Source of the DNA: Phascolomyces articulosus
Lineage: Eukaryota > Mucoromycota > Mucoromycetes > Mucorales > Lichtheimiaceae
Direction of reading: 5' to 3'
Length of the DNA stretch: 64,000 bases
Assembly: GCA_025677815.1 (NCBI GenBank)
Contig: JAIXMP010000018.1
Coordinates: 868,001 to 932,000, forward strand
The notes beneath the pieces are model-generated. The model was not told where the DNA came from and searched no databases. It saw only the letters and a list, made by a program, of their open reading frames with translations. This document shows, one piece after another, positions 63,228-64,000 of this stretch; the first letter of the stretch is position 1, and every line of letters starts with the position of its first letter. The position numbers were made by a program, and so were the translations under genes.

Positions 63228-64000
63228 ATGGCAACGGCAGCACTTGATCAACCTGAAGCAATGAATATTGATTCACCTGCAGGCAATGGTGCTATGGAAG
63301 AAACATCATCACCTCCACCCCCTGCTGAAAAAGAATCAACACAAACCGATGAATCAGCACCACCCACAACAACAGAAGGCGAAGAAGAAGAAAAAAAGCC
63401 AATTGTTGGTATTATTTATCCACCACCTAATATTCGAGGTACTGTATCCATCTCGATTTCGAATAATTTTAACAATGTATATACAAAAACAAGACTAATC
63501 TAAAATTATTTGTTATTATTACAGAAACGATCGATACGGCTGCAGGCATTCTTGCCAATAAACCACCTCAATTGGAAGATCGTATTCGTGAAAATGAAAA
63601 ACATAATGCCAAATTCTGTTTCTTAAATCCAAGTGATCCATACCATGCTTATTATCAATTTAAATTACAAGAAGCTCGAGAAGGCAAACGTAAATAGATT
63701 ATCTTTTTCAATTTATTTGTAGTGAAGGAGATCAATAGAAATTCACCCAACAAAGCGAAAATGAACTAACAAAAAATAAAATATTTTTAATGGATTATTC
63801 CATATAGTGCCAACAAAAACAGTAGCAAAAGAAGAAAAAGAAGAGCTTGATCTTGACCAAATGGATTTACGACCTAATGAACCAGAATCATTTGAGTTTT
63901 CTGCATCGATGCCTGCCATGTCAGCTCAAGATTTGTAAGTTTTAAACCAAAAAACACGTCGTATAGTATTTTGAAATTTAAACACTCACTCGCTCACTCA
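63228..64000 (+). CDS. SF3A1: Splicing factor 3A subunit 1 (SF3A1/Prp21), 5' part
   Basis: U2 snRNP component needed for prespliceosome formation. Visible exons: 63228-63438, 63525-63689, 63808-63934; the gene runs off the window inside the next intron (GTAAG donor at 63935). The N-terminus MATAALDQPEAMNIDSP is acidic/Pro-rich; KKPIVGIIYPPPNIR directly precedes the first SWAP/Surp domain (IDTAAGILANKPPQLEDRI, FCFLNPSDPYHAYYQFKL). FEFSASMPAMSAQDL matches the stretch leading to the second SWAP domain in SF3A1, which should lie beyond the window with the ubiquitin-like C-terminus. Confidence 0.9.

Overview
This 64 kb window is nuclear DNA of a fungus, most likely an early-diverging one (Mucoromycota-like). 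The evidence is AT-rich intergenic DNA, many short (roughly 45-160 nt) GT-AG introns with GTAAG/GTATG donors, Gln/Asn/His/Asp homopolymers, and a gene set that mixes fungal proteins (PHO85, AYR1, MRC1, HAC1) with genes usually discussed in animals (an MRCK/ROCK-type kinase, mL45). I see no bacterial, organellar or viral genes. Exon coordinates were worked out by hand from splice signals and reading frame; where stated, the exon lengths sum to an exact multiple of three.

Layout. 1-4.2 kb: MRC1/claspin checkpoint gene behind a cluster of MCB-like boxes. 6.3-12.3 kb: a PHO85-type CDK and, divergent from it, an MRCK/ROCK-type kinase. 12.6-18.5 kb: a small coiled-coil protein, POP7 (RNase P/MRP), a convergent GCFC/PAXBP1-like splicing factor 23 bp away, and mL45 from a shared 196 bp promoter. 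19-21 kb: an arrestin-fold gene, followed by 3 kb of intergenic DNA holding a decayed copy of its 3' end and a MITE-like element. 24-28.6 kb: methylenetetrahydrofolate reductase and an AYR1-like reductase. 30-45 kb: gene-poor, AT-rich, with a His/Gln-rich protein, an HMG-box protein, a Pro/Gln-rich protein, transposon-like remnants and doubtful ORFs. 45-46.3 kb: the HAC1/XBP1-type bZIP gene. 47.6-54.7 kb: a C2H2/SIM protein, a second PHO85-type CDK and a TM9SF/EMP70 nonaspanin. 56.4-58.8 kb: two head-to-head WrbA/Pst2-like flavoproteins. 59.6-61 kb: an FCP1/NIF-type phosphatase. 63.2 kb to the end: the 5' part of SF3A1.

The most interesting locus is HAC1. The sequence shows (i) two hairpins with 7-nt loops that look like IRE1 cleavage sites, bounding a 249-nt non-GT-AG intron whose removal joins the bZIP frame exactly to a downstream 62-codon ORF; and (ii) a perfect 21-nt complementarity between the presumed 5' leader and that intron. 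This is the architecture known from budding-yeast HAC1, where leader-intron pairing blocks translation until IRE1 splices the mRNA. With an ERSE-like box upstream, the locus predicts a complete unfolded-protein-response switch. Other points are a 9-nt terminal exon carrying the Golgi-retrieval tail of the nonaspanin, and two paralogue pairs (PHO85, Pst2).
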